Program-made: the position numbers and the translations under genes | Source of the DNA: an uncultured Pelagibacteraceae bacterium | GTDB lineage: Bacteria; Pseudomonadota; Alphaproteobacteria; Pelagibacterales; Pelagibacteraceae | Assembly: GCA_902523615.1 (NCBI GenBank) | Contig: CABYZW010000004.1 | Location: forward strand, 1-64,000 | DNA length: 64,000 bases | Reading direction: 5' to 3' | Notes under the pieces: generated by a model | What the model saw: only the letters and a program-made list of their open reading frames with translations | What the model was told of the DNA's origin: nothing | Database searches by the model: none | Shown here: one piece after another, positions 31,769 to 44,086 of the stretch | How positions within the stretch are numbered: position 1 is the first letter of the stretch | Layout of the letters: each line of letters opens with the position of its first letter

Positions 31769-34482
31769 TAAGGATGTCTCTCACATGGGTCAGGACTAAT
31801 TTTCCAACATACTGGACATTTCTTACCTGATGCCTTTTGAGTCATGACTGTTACATCGTTTTTATCATCAAAATTAATTTCTACTTTAGAGGTTATGCAT
31901 AACTCTGATAAATCTAAATTTCCTACGATTTCTTTAAATTTACTATTTAGTTTAATTTGTAGCTCAGCCTCCAGACTTGAGCCTATTTCTTTAGTTGCTC
32001 TTTTTTCTTCTATGCTAATATTGCAAATATCTCTAATCTTTATTAATTCAGACCATTTCTCTGCAAGATCATGATTTTCAAATTTTTTTGGGAAATCTAT
32101 AAAATTTTCTAAATGAATACTTTTATTTTTTTTTGATACTAACTGGTAAATTTCTTCTGTAGTAAATGAAAGGATTGGAGCAAACCATTTTAATAAAGAG
32201 TCTAATAATACATTTAAAACGGTAATACAAGATTGTCTTTTAACAGAGTCGACAGGATCACAATATAAAGTATCTTTTCTTATATCAAAATAAAATGCTG
32301 ATAAGTCTACAGTACAAAAATTCAACAATTCCTTATAAAGATTATGAAAATCGTAGTTTTTGAAATAATCATTAAATTTATTGTTTAAACAAAATATTTT
32401 GTGAAGCATAAATTGCTCAAGCTCAGGTAAATTTTGTATATCAAGCTTTTCAAGGCTTTTATTCTCAAATTTATCATTAAGATTTCCTAACAAATATCTA
32501 AAAGTATTTCTTATTTTACGATATGATTCTGAGTGTTGATCTAGTATTGAATAATCTATTCTCAAATCCTCTTCATAATTGGAGGAGGCTACCCAAATTC
32601 TTAAGATATCAGCCCCATACTTTTTTAAAATATCTTCAGGAGCTATAACATTTCCTTGAGATTTTGACATTTTAAGACCTTTCCCATCAACCACAAAACC
32701 ATGGGATAAGATTGACTCAAATGGAGCTTTGCCTCTTGTTCCACAAGATTCTAATAAAGATGAATGAAACCATCCTCGATGTTGATCAGAACCTTCTAAA
32801 TACATTGAAGCTGGCCATTTAAGATCTTCTCTTTTTTCCAAGACAAAAGAATGAGTAGATCCACTATCGAACCATACTTCTACAATGTCACTAAGTTTTT
32901 CAAAATCTTCTGCTTTATATTTTTTTCCTAAAAATTTTTGGGGATCATCAGAAAACCAACAATCAGAGCCCTCTTTTTCATAAATTTTTGCGATATTTTC
33001 AAACAATTCATTTTCAATTAAAATTTCTTTAGTTTTTTTATTTACAAAAATAGGTAATGGAACCCCCCAAACTCTTTGTCGAGAAACACACCAATCAGGT
33101 CTAGTCTCAATCATTGATTTTAGTCTTTCCTTACCTTTGCTAGGATAAAATTTTGTTTCATCAATAGCTTTCAAAGCTTTATCTCTAAGTTTATGACTCT
33201 CCATAGAAATAAACCATTGAGGAGTTGCTCTGTGAACCAAAGGGGCTTTGGATCTCCATGAATGAGGATAAGAATGAATAAGTTCACCATTCTTTAAAAG
33301 TTTTTGGTGTTTTTTTAATTTTTCTATTACAATTGGATTGGCTTTAAAAATATGTATTCCTTCAAACAAAGATACATTTTTGGTATATTTACCATCTCCA
33401 TCAACTGTTTCTATTGCTTTAATTCCATTATTTAAACAAAGATTAAAGTCATCTGGTCCATGACTTGGTGCGCAATGAACAATGCCTGTTCCCTGTTCTG
33501 TTGTAACAAAATGAGCTTCTAGCATTGGTATGTCATGATCATAACCTGAGTCTAAAAATGGATGTTTACAAATTGTATGTTTAAAATCCTTGCCTTTAAA
33601 TTTTTTTAGCTTTTTGTAATTCTTAATATCACAGTCTTTGAGGGCAATTTCTGACAAGGCTTCTGCTAAAACAATTTTTTTATTTTTAAAATCACCGTCA
33701 TCTTTTATTTCAATTATCAAATAGTCTAAACTTTCATTATATGCTAAAGCTTTATTTGCAGGGATTGTCCAGGGAGTAGTTGTCCAGATAATTATATCAC
33801 TATTTTCAAGTTCTCTAATTTTTGAGGATTTTACTGGAAAAGATACATAAACAGTATCAGACTTATGATCTTGATATTCCACTTCAGCATCTGCTAAAGC
33901 TGTTTTTTCAACAGTGGACCACAATACTGGTTTAAATCCCCTATAAAGACTACCTTCTTTTAAGAATTTACCTAGCTCTCTAACTATCTGAGCCTCAGCA
34001 TCAAAACTCATTGTTGAATAATAATTTTCCCAATCACCCACTACACCTAGTCTTTTGAATTGTTCTTTATGAATCTCTATCCATTTTTCGGCAAAAGCTC
34101 TACATTCTTTTCTAAATTCAACAATAGGCACTTCATTTTTATTTTTTTTATTTTTTTTATATTGTTCCTCTATTTTCCATTCAATTGGTAATCCGTGACA
34201 ATCCCAGCCTGGAACATAAACGGAGTCTTTACCATCCATTTGATGAAATTTCACAATTATGTCTTTTAAAATTTTATTTAAAGCAGTACCCATATGAATA
34301 TTTCCATTTGCATATGGAGGACCATCGTGTAGTACAAATTTTTCTTTGCCTCTATTTGAACTTCTCAATTCTTTATAAAGATTAATTTTTTTCCACAATT
34401 CAAGTATTTCAGGTTCCCTAATTGGTAAATTCGCTTTCATAGAGAAAGCTGTTTTTGGTAGATTTATTTCTTCTTTGCTCAT
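31768..34482 (-). CDS. ileS: Isoleucyl-tRNA synthetase
   Basis: HDGPPYANGNIHMGTALNKILKD (HIGH region), KMSKSQGN (KMSKS), C-terminal CPVCWKISPDPCERHP zinc motif. Confidence 0.98.
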   Translation of the reverse strand: MSKEEINLPKTAFSMKANLPIREPEILELWKKINLYKELRSSNRGKEKFVLHDGPPYANGNIHMGTALNKILKDIIVKFHQMDGKDSVYVPGWDCHGLPIEWKIEEQYKKNKKNKNEVPIVEFRKECRAFAEKWIEIHKEQFKRLGVVGDWENYYSTMSFDAEAQIVRELGKFLKEGSLYRGFKPVLWSTVEKTALADAEVEYQDHKSDTVYVSFPVKSSKIRELENSDIIIWTTTPWTIPANKALAYNESLDYLIIEIKDDGDFKNKKIVLAEALSEIALKDCDIKNYKKLKKFKGKDFKHTICKHPFLDSGYDHDIPMLEAHFVTTEQGTGIVHCAPSHGPDDFNLCLNNGIKAIETVDGDGKYTKNVSLFEGIHIFKANPIVIEKLKKHQKLLKNGELIHSYPHSWRSKAPLVHRATPQWFISMESHKLRDKALKAIDETKFYPSKGKERLKSMIETRPDWCVSRQRVWGVPLPIFVNKKTKEILIENELFENIAKIYEKEGSDCWFSDDPQKFLGKKYKAEDFEKLSDIVEVWFDSGSTHSFVLEKREDLKWPASMYLEGSDQHRGWFHSSLLESCGTRGKAPFESILSHGFVVDGKGLKMSKSQGNVIAPEDILKKYGADILRIWVASSNYEEDLRIDYSILDQHSESYRKIRNTFRYLLGNLNDKFENKSLEKLDIQNLPELEQFMLHKIFCLNNKFNDYFKNYDFHNLYKELLNFCTVDLSAFYFDIRKDTLYCDPVDSVKRQSCITVLNVLLDSLLKWFAPILSFTTEEIYQLVSKKNKSIHLENFIDFPKKFENHDLAEKWSELIKIRDICNISIEEKRATKEIGSSLEAELQIKLNSKFKEIVGNLDLSELCITSKVEINFDDKNDVTVMTQKASGKKCPVCWKISPDPCERHP

Positions 34483-35411
34483 TTTGTTTTTTTTGCAACT
34501 AATAAGTCATTTTTAATTTGTTTTTTTAATTGATCTACATTTTTGAATTTCTTTTCTTTTCTAATAAATTTCAGAAATTCAACTGATAAATCTTTATTAT
34601 ATAAATTTCCAGAGAAATTAAATAAATGAACCTCTAATAATATTTTTTTTCCATTGAAAGTGGGTCGATACCCTAAATTTGCTATACCTTTAATAACTTT
34701 TATATGATTTTTTATTTTAACTCTTACTGCGTAAACTCCAGGACATACTAGAACATAATCATGTATATCAATGTTTGCCGTAGGAAAACCAATCCTTTTT
34801 CCCAACTGTTTTCCTTTTTGAACTTTACCTTCGATCGACCAGTTTCTATTTAAAAGAAAATTTGCCTCTTTTAATTTGCCTCTTTGTAAGTAATTTCTTA
34901 CTAAAGATGAGGAAACTATTTTTTTGTTTTTAATTAGTGGTTTTGGTTTTACTATTCTATAATTGTATTCCTTTTCATATTTAATTAATTGTTTAACATC
35001 TCCTTCCCTTTTATTGCCAAATCGAAAGTTATTACTAACAAATATAAATTTCGCCTCTAATTTTCTTTTCAAAATTTTTTTTATAAAATCCATCGATCTA
35101 GTTTTAGAAAATTTTTTATCGAATTTTTTGATAATGATAAAATCAACTTTAAATTTATTTAAAAGATTAATTTTTTGATTTTGATTAGATATTCTGAAAT
35201 TTTTAATACTTTTTTTAAAAAACATTTTTGGCATTGGCTCAAATGTTAAAACACCAATTTTTGTAGAATATTTTTTTTTAAAACTTTTTGCTAAATTAAA
35301 TAATTTTTGATGACCTTTGTGAAGCCCATCAAAATTCCCAATTAAAAGTATAGAGCGTTTGTGTTTAGATTTAATATTTAAATTATTATATATATTAATC
35401 ATTTTTACCAT
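34479..35411 (-). CDS. ribF: Bifunctional riboflavin kinase/FAD synthetase
   Basis: LIGNFDGLHKGHQKLF, GKRIGFPTANID, GIANLGYRPTF. Confidence 0.94.
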   Translation of the reverse strand: MVKMINIYNNLNIKSKHKRSILLIGNFDGLHKGHQKLFNLAKSFKKKYSTKIGVLTFEPMPKMFFKKSIKNFRISNQNQKINLLNKFKVDFIIIKKFDKKFSKTRSMDFIKKILKRKLEAKFIFVSNNFRFGNKREGDVKQLIKYEKEYNYRIVKPKPLIKNKKIVSSSLVRNYLQRGKLKEANFLLNRNWSIEGKVQKGKQLGKRIGFPTANIDIHDYVLVCPGVYAVRVKIKNHIKVIKGIANLGYRPTFNGKKILLEVHLFNFSGNLYNKDLSVEFLKFIRKEKKFKNVDQLKKQIKNDLLVAKKTK

Positions 35412-36229
35412 TTAAGTTCTGATTGAATATAATTGCAGATTGTTTCATAAGATTTTGTTGTTTCTTCAATGCCATTTTTTTTAATTTCCTCTTTGTGAAT
35501 ACCATTAGATATTAACAAAGAATCAAAATTTAGAAGATTTGCTCCCTTTATATCTGTATTTAAATTATCACCAATTGATAATATTTTTTTATTCTTTTTA
35601 TCATTATCAATAGACTGATGGTAAACCTCAGGATAAGGTTTTCCAAAATATACAACTTCTCCACCCATTTTTTCATATATCATCGCTACAGAACCTGCAC
35701 ATAATTCTCTTTTATTTCCTCTGTCCACTATTAAATCAGGGTTTGTGCAGATCATTTTTTTTTTAAAATTTTTTTCAAATAAATTTTTATAATATCTCAA
35801 ATCATCATTATGTTCATCAAATAGTCCGGTACATAAAAAATATTCACTATCTTTTACATTGTCAGATTTCATTTTTTCAAAATCTTTAAATAAATCAAAG
35901 TCTCTGGGTGGGCCAACATGAAAAAAAGATTGGTTTAATAAGTTCTTTTTAAGATAATTCAATGCAGCCTCTCCTGAGGTAAAAACATGCTCTCTAATTT
36001 CTTTTTCCATTCCCATCTTTTCTAAAAAAGATTTTACGGTACTATTTGGTCTTGGGGCGTTTGTTAGTAAAACATAATCCTTTTTTTTTTTATTTAACTC
36101 TTTTAGAGTTTTTATAGCCTCATTATGAAGAAAGACTCCATTATGCACTACTCCCCATAGGTCCACATAAAACAATTGATAATTATCAGCTATGGAGCTC
36201 AACCCCTCTTTATCTAAATTTTTAGTCAT
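35405..36229 (-). CDS. HAD superfamily class IIA sugar phosphatase-like hydrolase
   Basis: FYVDLWGVVHNG, VLLTNAPRP, GKPYPEVYHQ, LSIGDNLNTDIKGAN. Confidence 0.88.
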   Translation of the reverse strand: MTKNLDKEGLSSIADNYQLFYVDLWGVVHNGVFLHNEAIKTLKELNKKKKDYVLLTNAPRPNSTVKSFLEKMGMEKEIREHVFTSGEAALNYLKKNLLNQSFFHVGPPRDFDLFKDFEKMKSDNVKDSEYFLCTGLFDEHNDDLRYYKNLFEKNFKKKMICTNPDLIVDRGNKRELCAGSVAMIYEKMGGEVVYFGKPYPEVYHQSIDNDKKNKKILSIGDNLNTDIKGANLLNFDSLLISNGIHKEEIKKNGIEETTKSYETICNYIQSELKW

Positions 36230-36298
36230 TAAAATAATCTATAACCCAAAAAATCCCCAAATTCCCTTAATTTTTAACAAACTTATTTGGATCTTTAT

Positions 36299-36326
36299 CT
36301 TGAAATAGTGGGTCCAATATCTATAT
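36299..36326 (+). promoter_or_regulatory. Candidate RpoH (sigma-32) promoter of groESL
   Basis: CTTGAAA (36299-36305), N13, ATCTATAT (36319-36326) against consensus CTTGAAA-N13-CCCCATNT; about 25 nt before groES start. Confidence 0.5.
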
Positions 36327-36351
36327 GAAGTAAATATTATAAAGGAGAATT

Positions 36352-38326
<1,975 letters not shown>

Positions 38327-38352
38327 CCCAACCTCAATTATAGAAATTTAAA

Positions 38353-38379
38353 GGCCATCTTTTGATGGCCTTTTTTTTT
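38353..38379 (+). terminator. Intrinsic terminator downstream of groESL
   Basis: GGCCATC-TTTT-GATGGCC hairpin followed by T9. Confidence 0.92.
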
Positions 38380-38400
38380 GATATAACTAAAATATCTCTT

Positions 38401-38538
38401 ATGTCAAAAAGATACAGTGGAAAATCATTTAAAGATTCAAGTGTAAATAAAAAACCAAAATTAAGTTTCAAAGAAAAAAGAAGATTAAAAAGAGAAAAAA
38501 AAAAACAAAATAACGACATTTTTTGTTCAAAATCCTAA
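38401..38538 (+). CDS. Small basic protein (45 aa), candidate
   Basis: MSKRYSGKSFKDSSVNKKPKLSFKEKRRLKREKKKQNNDIFCSKS*; fills the groEL-typA gap; below ORF-track cutoff; no clear SD. Confidence 0.45.
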   Translation: MSKRYSGKSFKDSSVNKKPKLSFKEKRRLKREKKKQNNDIFCSKS

Positions 38539-38598
38539 TATTTATTGGCTTTTTTAAAGTTTTCAAAAAAAATTTTTAAGGTATAAGAGCCAGAATTT

Positions 38599-40425
38599 AT
38601 GAGCAAAGATATTAGAAACATCACTATAATTGCACACGTCGATCACGGAAAAACTACTTTAATTGATAATCTGATGAAACAAAGTGGCTCATTTAGAGAA
38701 AATGAAGTTGTTGATGAAAGATTAATGGATTCAGGTGAACTTGAGAAAGAAAGAGGAATAACAATTTTAGCGAAACCAGCATCTATTAATTGGAAAGATT
38801 CAAGAATAAATATTATCGATACTCCAGGACACCGAGATTTCGCAGCAGAAGTCGAAAGAGTTTTAAGCATGGCCGATGGCGCATTACTTTTAATTGACTC
38901 TGCTGAAGGAGTTATGCCTCAAACAAAATTTGTATTATCTAAAGCTCTGAAACAAGGTTTAAAACCAATTGTTGTAATCAATAAATTAGATAAATCAGAT
39001 CAAAGAGCTGATGAAGTTTTAGATGAAACTTTTGATTTATTTGTAAGTTTAGATGCAAATGAAGAACAACTGGACTTTCCTGTTTTATACGCAAGTGGAA
39101 GATCTGGTTGGGCTGATAAAGAAATTGATGGTCCAAAGGAAAATTTAAATCCTTTGTTAGATCAAATTATTGACCATGTAAAACCAGCTAAACTTGATAA
39201 ATTAAAGCCATTTGCAATGTTGTCTACTCTTCTTTATGCAGACAATTTCTTGGGGAGAAGCTTAGTTGGGAAAATTGCTCAAGGAACTGCAAAAGCTAAT
39301 CAATCGATCAAAGCTATAAATCTAAAAGGTGAAAAAGTGGATGAAGGAAGACTTACTAAAATTTTTAGATATGAGGGTACAAAAAAAGTACCCATTGAAA
39401 TTGGTGAGGCGGGAGATATTGTGGTTGTTGCTGGTTTAGAAAAAGCAAATGTCGCTGACACAATTTGTGATCTTGAGGTAAATAATCCTATTAAAGCTAC
39501 TCCAATAGATCCACCAACAATGTCTATTACAATTACTGTAAACACATCTCCTCTTGCAGGAACTGAGGGTAAAAAGCTTACAAGTACTCAAATAAGAGAT
39601 AGGTTGGTTCTAGAGGCACAAAATAATGTTGGAATTACTTTTACAGAAAATGAAGGTAACGACTCTTTTGTTGTAAGCGGTAGAGGTGAATTAATGTTAG
39701 AAATTTTACTCACTCAAATGAGAAGAGAAGGTTTTGAAATGACTGTTAGTCCACCAAAAGTTCTCTATAAAAAAGATGAAAATGGTAACAAACTTGAGCC
39801 AATAGAAGAAATAACTATGGACCTAGATGAGGAATATTCCTCAAAAATTATTGACTCCATGAATAGAAGAAAAGGCAAATTAATAGAATTAAAAGATACT
39901 GGTAAAAATAAAAAAAGATTACTCTTTCATGCACCAACAAGAGGTTTAATGGGATACACAAGTCGGTTTTTAACACTTACAAAAGGTAATGGAGTAATTA
40001 ACAGAATTTTTCATGCATATGGACCATTTGAGGGTGAAATGGAAGGTAGAAGAAATGGTGCACTTATTTCAATGGAACAAGGAAAAGCAGTTGCATTTGC
40101 AATATTTAATCTACAGGCTAGGGGAGAAATGTTTGTAACTCATAATGATCCTGTTTATGCAGGCATGATTGTGGGATTATCTCCTAAACCTGGAGATATG
40201 ATTATTAATGTTATGAAAGGAAAAAAATTAACGAATATGAGAACACAAGGTACAGATGAAAATGTCGTTCTAACGCCAGTAAGAAAAATGTCCATCGCAG
40301 AGCAATTAAGTATATTAAATACTGATGAGGCTTTGGAAATCACTCCAGACTCTTGTAGATTAAGAAAAGCTATTCTCGATCCGCATGAAAGAAAGAGAAG
40401 TGAAAAATCAGGCGCTGCAGCTTAA
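38599..40425 (+). CDS. typA: GTP-binding protein TypA/BipA
   Basis: IAHVDHGKTTLIDNLMKQSG, ERGITILAKPASI, IDTPGHRDFAAEVERVLSMADG, NKLDK. Confidence 0.97.
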   Translation: MSKDIRNITIIAHVDHGKTTLIDNLMKQSGSFRENEVVDERLMDSGELEKERGITILAKPASINWKDSRINIIDTPGHRDFAAEVERVLSMADGALLLIDSAEGVMPQTKFVLSKALKQGLKPIVVINKLDKSDQRADEVLDETFDLFVSLDANEEQLDFPVLYASGRSGWADKEIDGPKENLNPLLDQIIDHVKPAKLDKLKPFAMLSTLLYADNFLGRSLVGKIAQGTAKANQSIKAINLKGEKVDEGRLTKIFRYEGTKKVPIEIGEAGDIVVVAGLEKANVADTICDLEVNNPIKATPIDPPTMSITITVNTSPLAGTEGKKLTSTQIRDRLVLEAQNNVGITFTENEGNDSFVVSGRGELMLEILLTQMRREGFEMTVSPPKVLYKKDENGNKLEPIEEITMDLDEEYSSKIIDSMNRRKGKLIELKDTGKNKKRLLFHAPTRGLMGYTSRFLTLTKGNGVINRIFHAYGPFEGEMEGRRNGALISMEQGKAVAFAIFNLQARGEMFVTHNDPVYAGMIVGLSPKPGDMIINVMKGKKLTNMRTQGTDENVVLTPVRKMSIAEQLSILNTDEALEITPDSCRLRKAILDPHERKRSEKSGAAA

Positions 40426-41069
40426 TCGAAAATTTTTTCGACTAAATAAAGGCCTAAGGCAACACAAGGACCAATTCCAAAAGCAAATAATAAAGTTCCC
40501 ACTCCCACAGTTCCACCTAAGTACCATCCAATACTTACAACAGAGATCTCTAAAAATGCCCTTACGGCAGCAACTGGTAAATTTGTTTTTTTTTGCAGAC
40601 CAATCATCAAACCATCTCTTGGTCCAGCTCCAAGATTAGATACTAGATAAATACCTCCACCAATCCCAACAGTTATTACTGAAATTATTGCTAGAATTAA
40701 TTGATAAAAGTAATTAGATGGGGTTGGAACAAATTTTATGCAAAGATCTATCATCAATGCAATAATGATTGCATTAAGTATTGTTCCCATCCCTGGTTTT
40801 TGACCGAGCGGTATCCACAAAATTAAAACTGCAACACTAATAAAAAATGTTATTGTTCCAATACTTAAGTTAACATTTAAAGAGATACCTTGAGCTAAAA
40901 CACTCCATGGAGAAGCACCAGTAAAAGATACAATTAATAAACCTTCTCCAAGACCAAATAACATCAAACCAAAACATAAAAAAAAAAATGTAGAGAATGT
41001 TGGTTTAAAATTATAAGGCTTATCGGAACTCCAACTAACCCTTGGTATTTTCTTAATTTTTAAAAACAT
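40422..41069 (-). CDS. YczE/YitT-like integral membrane protein
   Basis: Multi-TM with GEGLLIVSFTGASPWSVLAQGISLNVNLSIGT and LGAGPRDGLMIGL typical of the YczE family. Confidence 0.75.
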   Translation of the reverse strand: MFLKIKKIPRVSWSSDKPYNFKPTFSTFFFLCFGLMLFGLGEGLLIVSFTGASPWSVLAQGISLNVNLSIGTITFFISVAVLILWIPLGQKPGMGTILNAIIIALMIDLCIKFVPTPSNYFYQLILAIISVITVGIGGGIYLVSNLGAGPRDGLMIGLQKKTNLPVAAVRAFLEISVVSIGWYLGGTVGVGTLLFAFGIGPCVALGLYLVEKIFD

Positions 41070-41119
41070 TTTAATAAGTTATTTCTATTGTTAATAAAGT
41101 CTATTAAACTAGTTGTTAA

Positions 41120-41800
41120 ATGAAAAAAATTATAGTCATTTTATTTCTTTTTATTTATCCAATAAATTCAATCGCTCATATTGGACATTACATTAAATAC
41201 AACAAAATTGAGATGGAGATTTTTCGAAATGGTGAGCTTATTGGCTTTAATCATTATATTTTCAATAGAAATGGATCAGAAACTATTGTTACCAATCAAA
41301 TTAAATTTGTAGTTAAACTTTTGGGAGCAACAGTTTTCCAAGTTGAGGGTTATAGCGAGGAAAAATATTTCAAAGATCAATTAGTTTCTTATAATTCTAA
41401 AACTTTACAAAACGATAAAAAGAAGTTCGTTAATTTAACATTTAATCAAGAAAATAAAAAATTTGATATCAAAGGCTCTTCATATAATGGAGAAGCCTCA
41501 GCTAGTAACGTGATTGGAAATTGGTGGAATCACAAAATTTTACAAGCGAGTTCTCAAATAAGTCCGATCTCAGGGAGCATTAAGGATCAAGTGGTAACTT
41601 TTTTAGGTAAAGAAAAAATAAATCTTTATGGAAAAGTTTATGATGTTGATCATTTTACACTGAAGTCTAAAGATATAAATGTACCGAAAGATAAAAGATT
41701 AGATTTTGATGTTTGGTACGATCGTAAAAATTTAATGATATTAAAAGTATCCTATTCAAAAATGGGTAACTGGGAATATAAACTAAAAAATTTTAACTAA
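41120..41800 (+). CDS. Secreted protein of DUF6134/DUF3108-like type
   Basis: Signal peptide; beta-rich domain with NGELIGFNHYIFNRNGSETIV, NWWNHKIL, DVWYDRKNLMILKVSYSKMGNWEYKL. Confidence 0.6.
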   Translation: MKKIIVILFLFIYPINSIAHIGHYIKYNKIEMEIFRNGELIGFNHYIFNRNGSETIVTNQIKFVVKLLGATVFQVEGYSEEKYFKDQLVSYNSKTLQNDKKKFVNLTFNQENKKFDIKGSSYNGEASASNVIGNWWNHKILQASSQISPISGSIKDQVVTFLGKEKINLYGKVYDVDHFTLKSKDINVPKDKRLDFDVWYDRKNLMILKVSYSKMGNWEYKLKNFN

Positions 41801-41801
41801 T

Positions 41802-42773
41802 TCATCTTGAGATTTTTTTAAATAAATCATGTGCACTTATCCATCCTGACTCTAATCTAGGTCCCACAAACCAATCAGCACAAACACCTAATCTTTTCCT
41901 AGGATCCCAATAACTTTTAATTTTAAACGGTCTCGAATTTGAAGAGAATCTCCAACCGTGATTAAGTGAATAATAAATTTTTGTTTTTTTGATATTTGAA
42001 AGTTTAAAAAATTTATCAATCATAATTTTTGAATTTTCTTTTGTGTTATTCTTGTTTTTGTTAATCTTTTTATTTGCCCATTCAAATGTACTTTGGAGAG
42101 TCCATAAATCATATTTTGATTTAAACCTTTTTTTTGAGTTTTCATTTCCAGCCCAACCAAGAATTGGATCATCAAATAGATAGCTACTATTTGAATTCTT
42201 ACTTTTTTTTATTGCAATCATAGTGGTAATATTTGCATCCATTTTTATAGATTTACTTACAAAAGAGTTATTGATAAATTTCTTAGAAAGTTTTTTTAAT
42301 TGTGGAAAAGGACAAGTCAAAATTAGGTTTTTAAAGGATCTCAATTTTCTATCGTCAAATAACAAGTACCAGAGTTTATTTTTATAATAAATTTTTTTTA
42401 ATTCACTTTGGTAGTTGCAACTAATATTCTTTAGTAAATATTTGCTAATATCATTGTTTCCATTTTTACCGATTACTTTCAGATGTTTTTTATCCTCTTT
42501 TTTTTTTGAATTAAGAAAAACATGTTTACCACTCCAAACCTTTAAAATTCTTTTTTTTATTAAATCTTTAGTAAATTTTTTAAATTTCCTTGTTTTTGGT
42601 GAAATATATTGAGTACCGTGATCAAAACCTGTTTTGCCTTTTATTCTTTTAAAAGATGCACGACCCCCAGGACCTCTTGCTTTATCGAATAGAATTACCG
42701 AATATTTTTTATTTAGAAGATTTGCAATTGTGGATCCAGATATACCAGAGCCAATTATACAAAATTCACTCAT
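41802..42773 (-). CDS. FAD-dependent amine oxidase-like (renalase-type) oxidoreductase
   Basis: CIIGSGISGSTIANLL, FDKARGPGGRAS, FDHGTQYISPKT, GVCADWFVGPRLESGWISAHDL. Confidence 0.88.
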   Translation of the reverse strand: MSEFCIIGSGISGSTIANLLNKKYSVILFDKARGPGGRASFKRIKGKTGFDHGTQYISPKTRKFKKFTKDLIKKRILKVWSGKHVFLNSKKKEDKKHLKVIGKNGNNDISKYLLKNISCNYQSELKKIYYKNKLWYLLFDDRKLRSFKNLILTCPFPQLKKLSKKFINNSFVSKSIKMDANITTMIAIKKSKNSNSSYLFDDPILGWAGNENSKKRFKSKYDLWTLQSTFEWANKKINKNKNNTKENSKIMIDKFFKLSNIKKTKIYYSLNHGWRFSSNSRPFKIKSYWDPRKRLGVCADWFVGPRLESGWISAHDLFKKISR

Positions 42774-44086
42774 TTACCGGCAACAACCATTCCTTCTATT
42801 AACATGGTTGGTGAGTTAGTTGCATATTTGAACTCCAAGTCATTTGCTAAGGTGATATTTTGAAACATGTCTTTAAAATTACCTGCTATGGTAATTTCAT
42901 TTATTGGATATTTAAACTCACCATTTTCAACTAAAAACCCTGTTGCTCCAACTGAATAATCTCCAGTCACAATATTACTCCCATGCCCTATGGTTTCAGT
43001 AATATAGAGACTTTTTGAATTTGAATTCAGTAAATCTTTAAAACTAATATTTCCATTTTCAAAATAAATATTACTTGTTCCTCCACATCTTCCATTGGAT
43101 TTAAGATTTAATTTTTTTCCATTGTAAGTATCAATCAAATAATTTTTCAAAATTCCATGATCAACTAGTTTGAGTGTGTCGGTCTTTACTCCCTCACTAT
43201 CAAAATTTCTTGAGCCTAATCCTTTGAGCATATCAGGTTTGTCAAATATATTAATTTTATCTGAGAATATTTTTTGATTAACTTTATCTTTTAAAAAAGA
43301 AGTCCCTCTTGATATTGCTGATGAAGAAATAGCGCTTGCAAAAGTACTTAACAATCCCTTAGCTATTCTTTTATCAAAAATTATAGCAATTTTTTCACTT
43401 CCTATTTTTTTTGGACTTAATTTTCTAATAGTTTGACTAGCAGCTAGATTTCCTAATTTCTCTGCATCATCTAGATCTTTAAGAAAACATTTACTAGAAT
43501 ATTCATAATCCCTTTCCATGCTTTTTTCATCTTTTGCAACTGTTACACTTGATGCTGTAAACGAAGATGTTTTGTAACCATCACAAAAACCTTCACTATT
43601 AGCTAAAACAAAATTAGATTTATTTTGAGTAAAACTAGACTCAGTGTTTACAATTTTTTTATCTCCGGAAGCAGCGGCCTCTAATGTTTTTAAATAATCT
43701 ATTTTTTGCTCATTCGCTATATGACTATTATCATAAAGATCTAAATCTTTAACTTCTTTTGCTAATAAATCTCTGTCTGGTAAAGAATTAAATTCATCCT
43801 CAGGAGTATTTTTTGTGGTTTCGACACATTTTTCGATCAAAATATTCAAATTATCAGTAAGCAAATTAGACGAAGATATTGATGATTTTTTTTTACCAAT
43901 GTAAGTAGTGATACTTATGCCTAGATCATCTGATCTATTAGCTTCATCCAATTTTTTATTTCTAAAATTAACAGTTTCAGAAACTGAATTTTTTACAACA
44001 ACACTTGTGTCTGTTGCACCTAATTTCCTGGCTAAGGCTAAACAATATGATGCTTTTTTCTCCAAAAATTCTTGATCTTTAACCAT
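42770..44086 (-). CDS. pmbA: TldE/PmbA metalloprotease-related protein
   Basis: PmbA/TldD family: GISITTYIGKKKSSISSSNL, RGTSFLKDKVNQKIF, YSVGATGFLVENGEFKYPINEITIAGNFKDMF. Confidence 0.93.
   Translation of the reverse strand: MVKDQEFLEKKASYCLALARKLGATDTSVVVKNSVSETVNFRNKKLDEANRSDDLGISITTYIGKKKSSISSSNLLTDNLNILIEKCVETTKNTPEDEFNSLPDRDLLAKEVKDLDLYDNSHIANEQKIDYLKTLEAAASGDKKIVNTESSFTQNKSNFVLANSEGFCDGYKTSSFTASSVTVAKDEKSMERDYEYSSKCFLKDLDDAEKLGNLAASQTIRKLSPKKIGSEKIAIIFDKRIAKGLLSTFASAISSSAISRGTSFLKDKVNQKIFSDKINIFDKPDMLKGLGSRNFDSEGVKTDTLKLVDHGILKNYLIDTYNGKKLNLKSNGRCGGTSNIYFENGNISFKDLLNSNSKSLYITETIGHGSNIVTGDYSVGATGFLVENGEFKYPINEITIAGNFKDMFQNITLANDLEFKYATNSPTMLIEGMVVAGK

Noticed and set aside
38334-38519. 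Minus-strand 61-aa ORF between groEL and typA
   Set aside because: Runs through the groEL terminator and lies opposite the more plausible plus-strand basic ORF.
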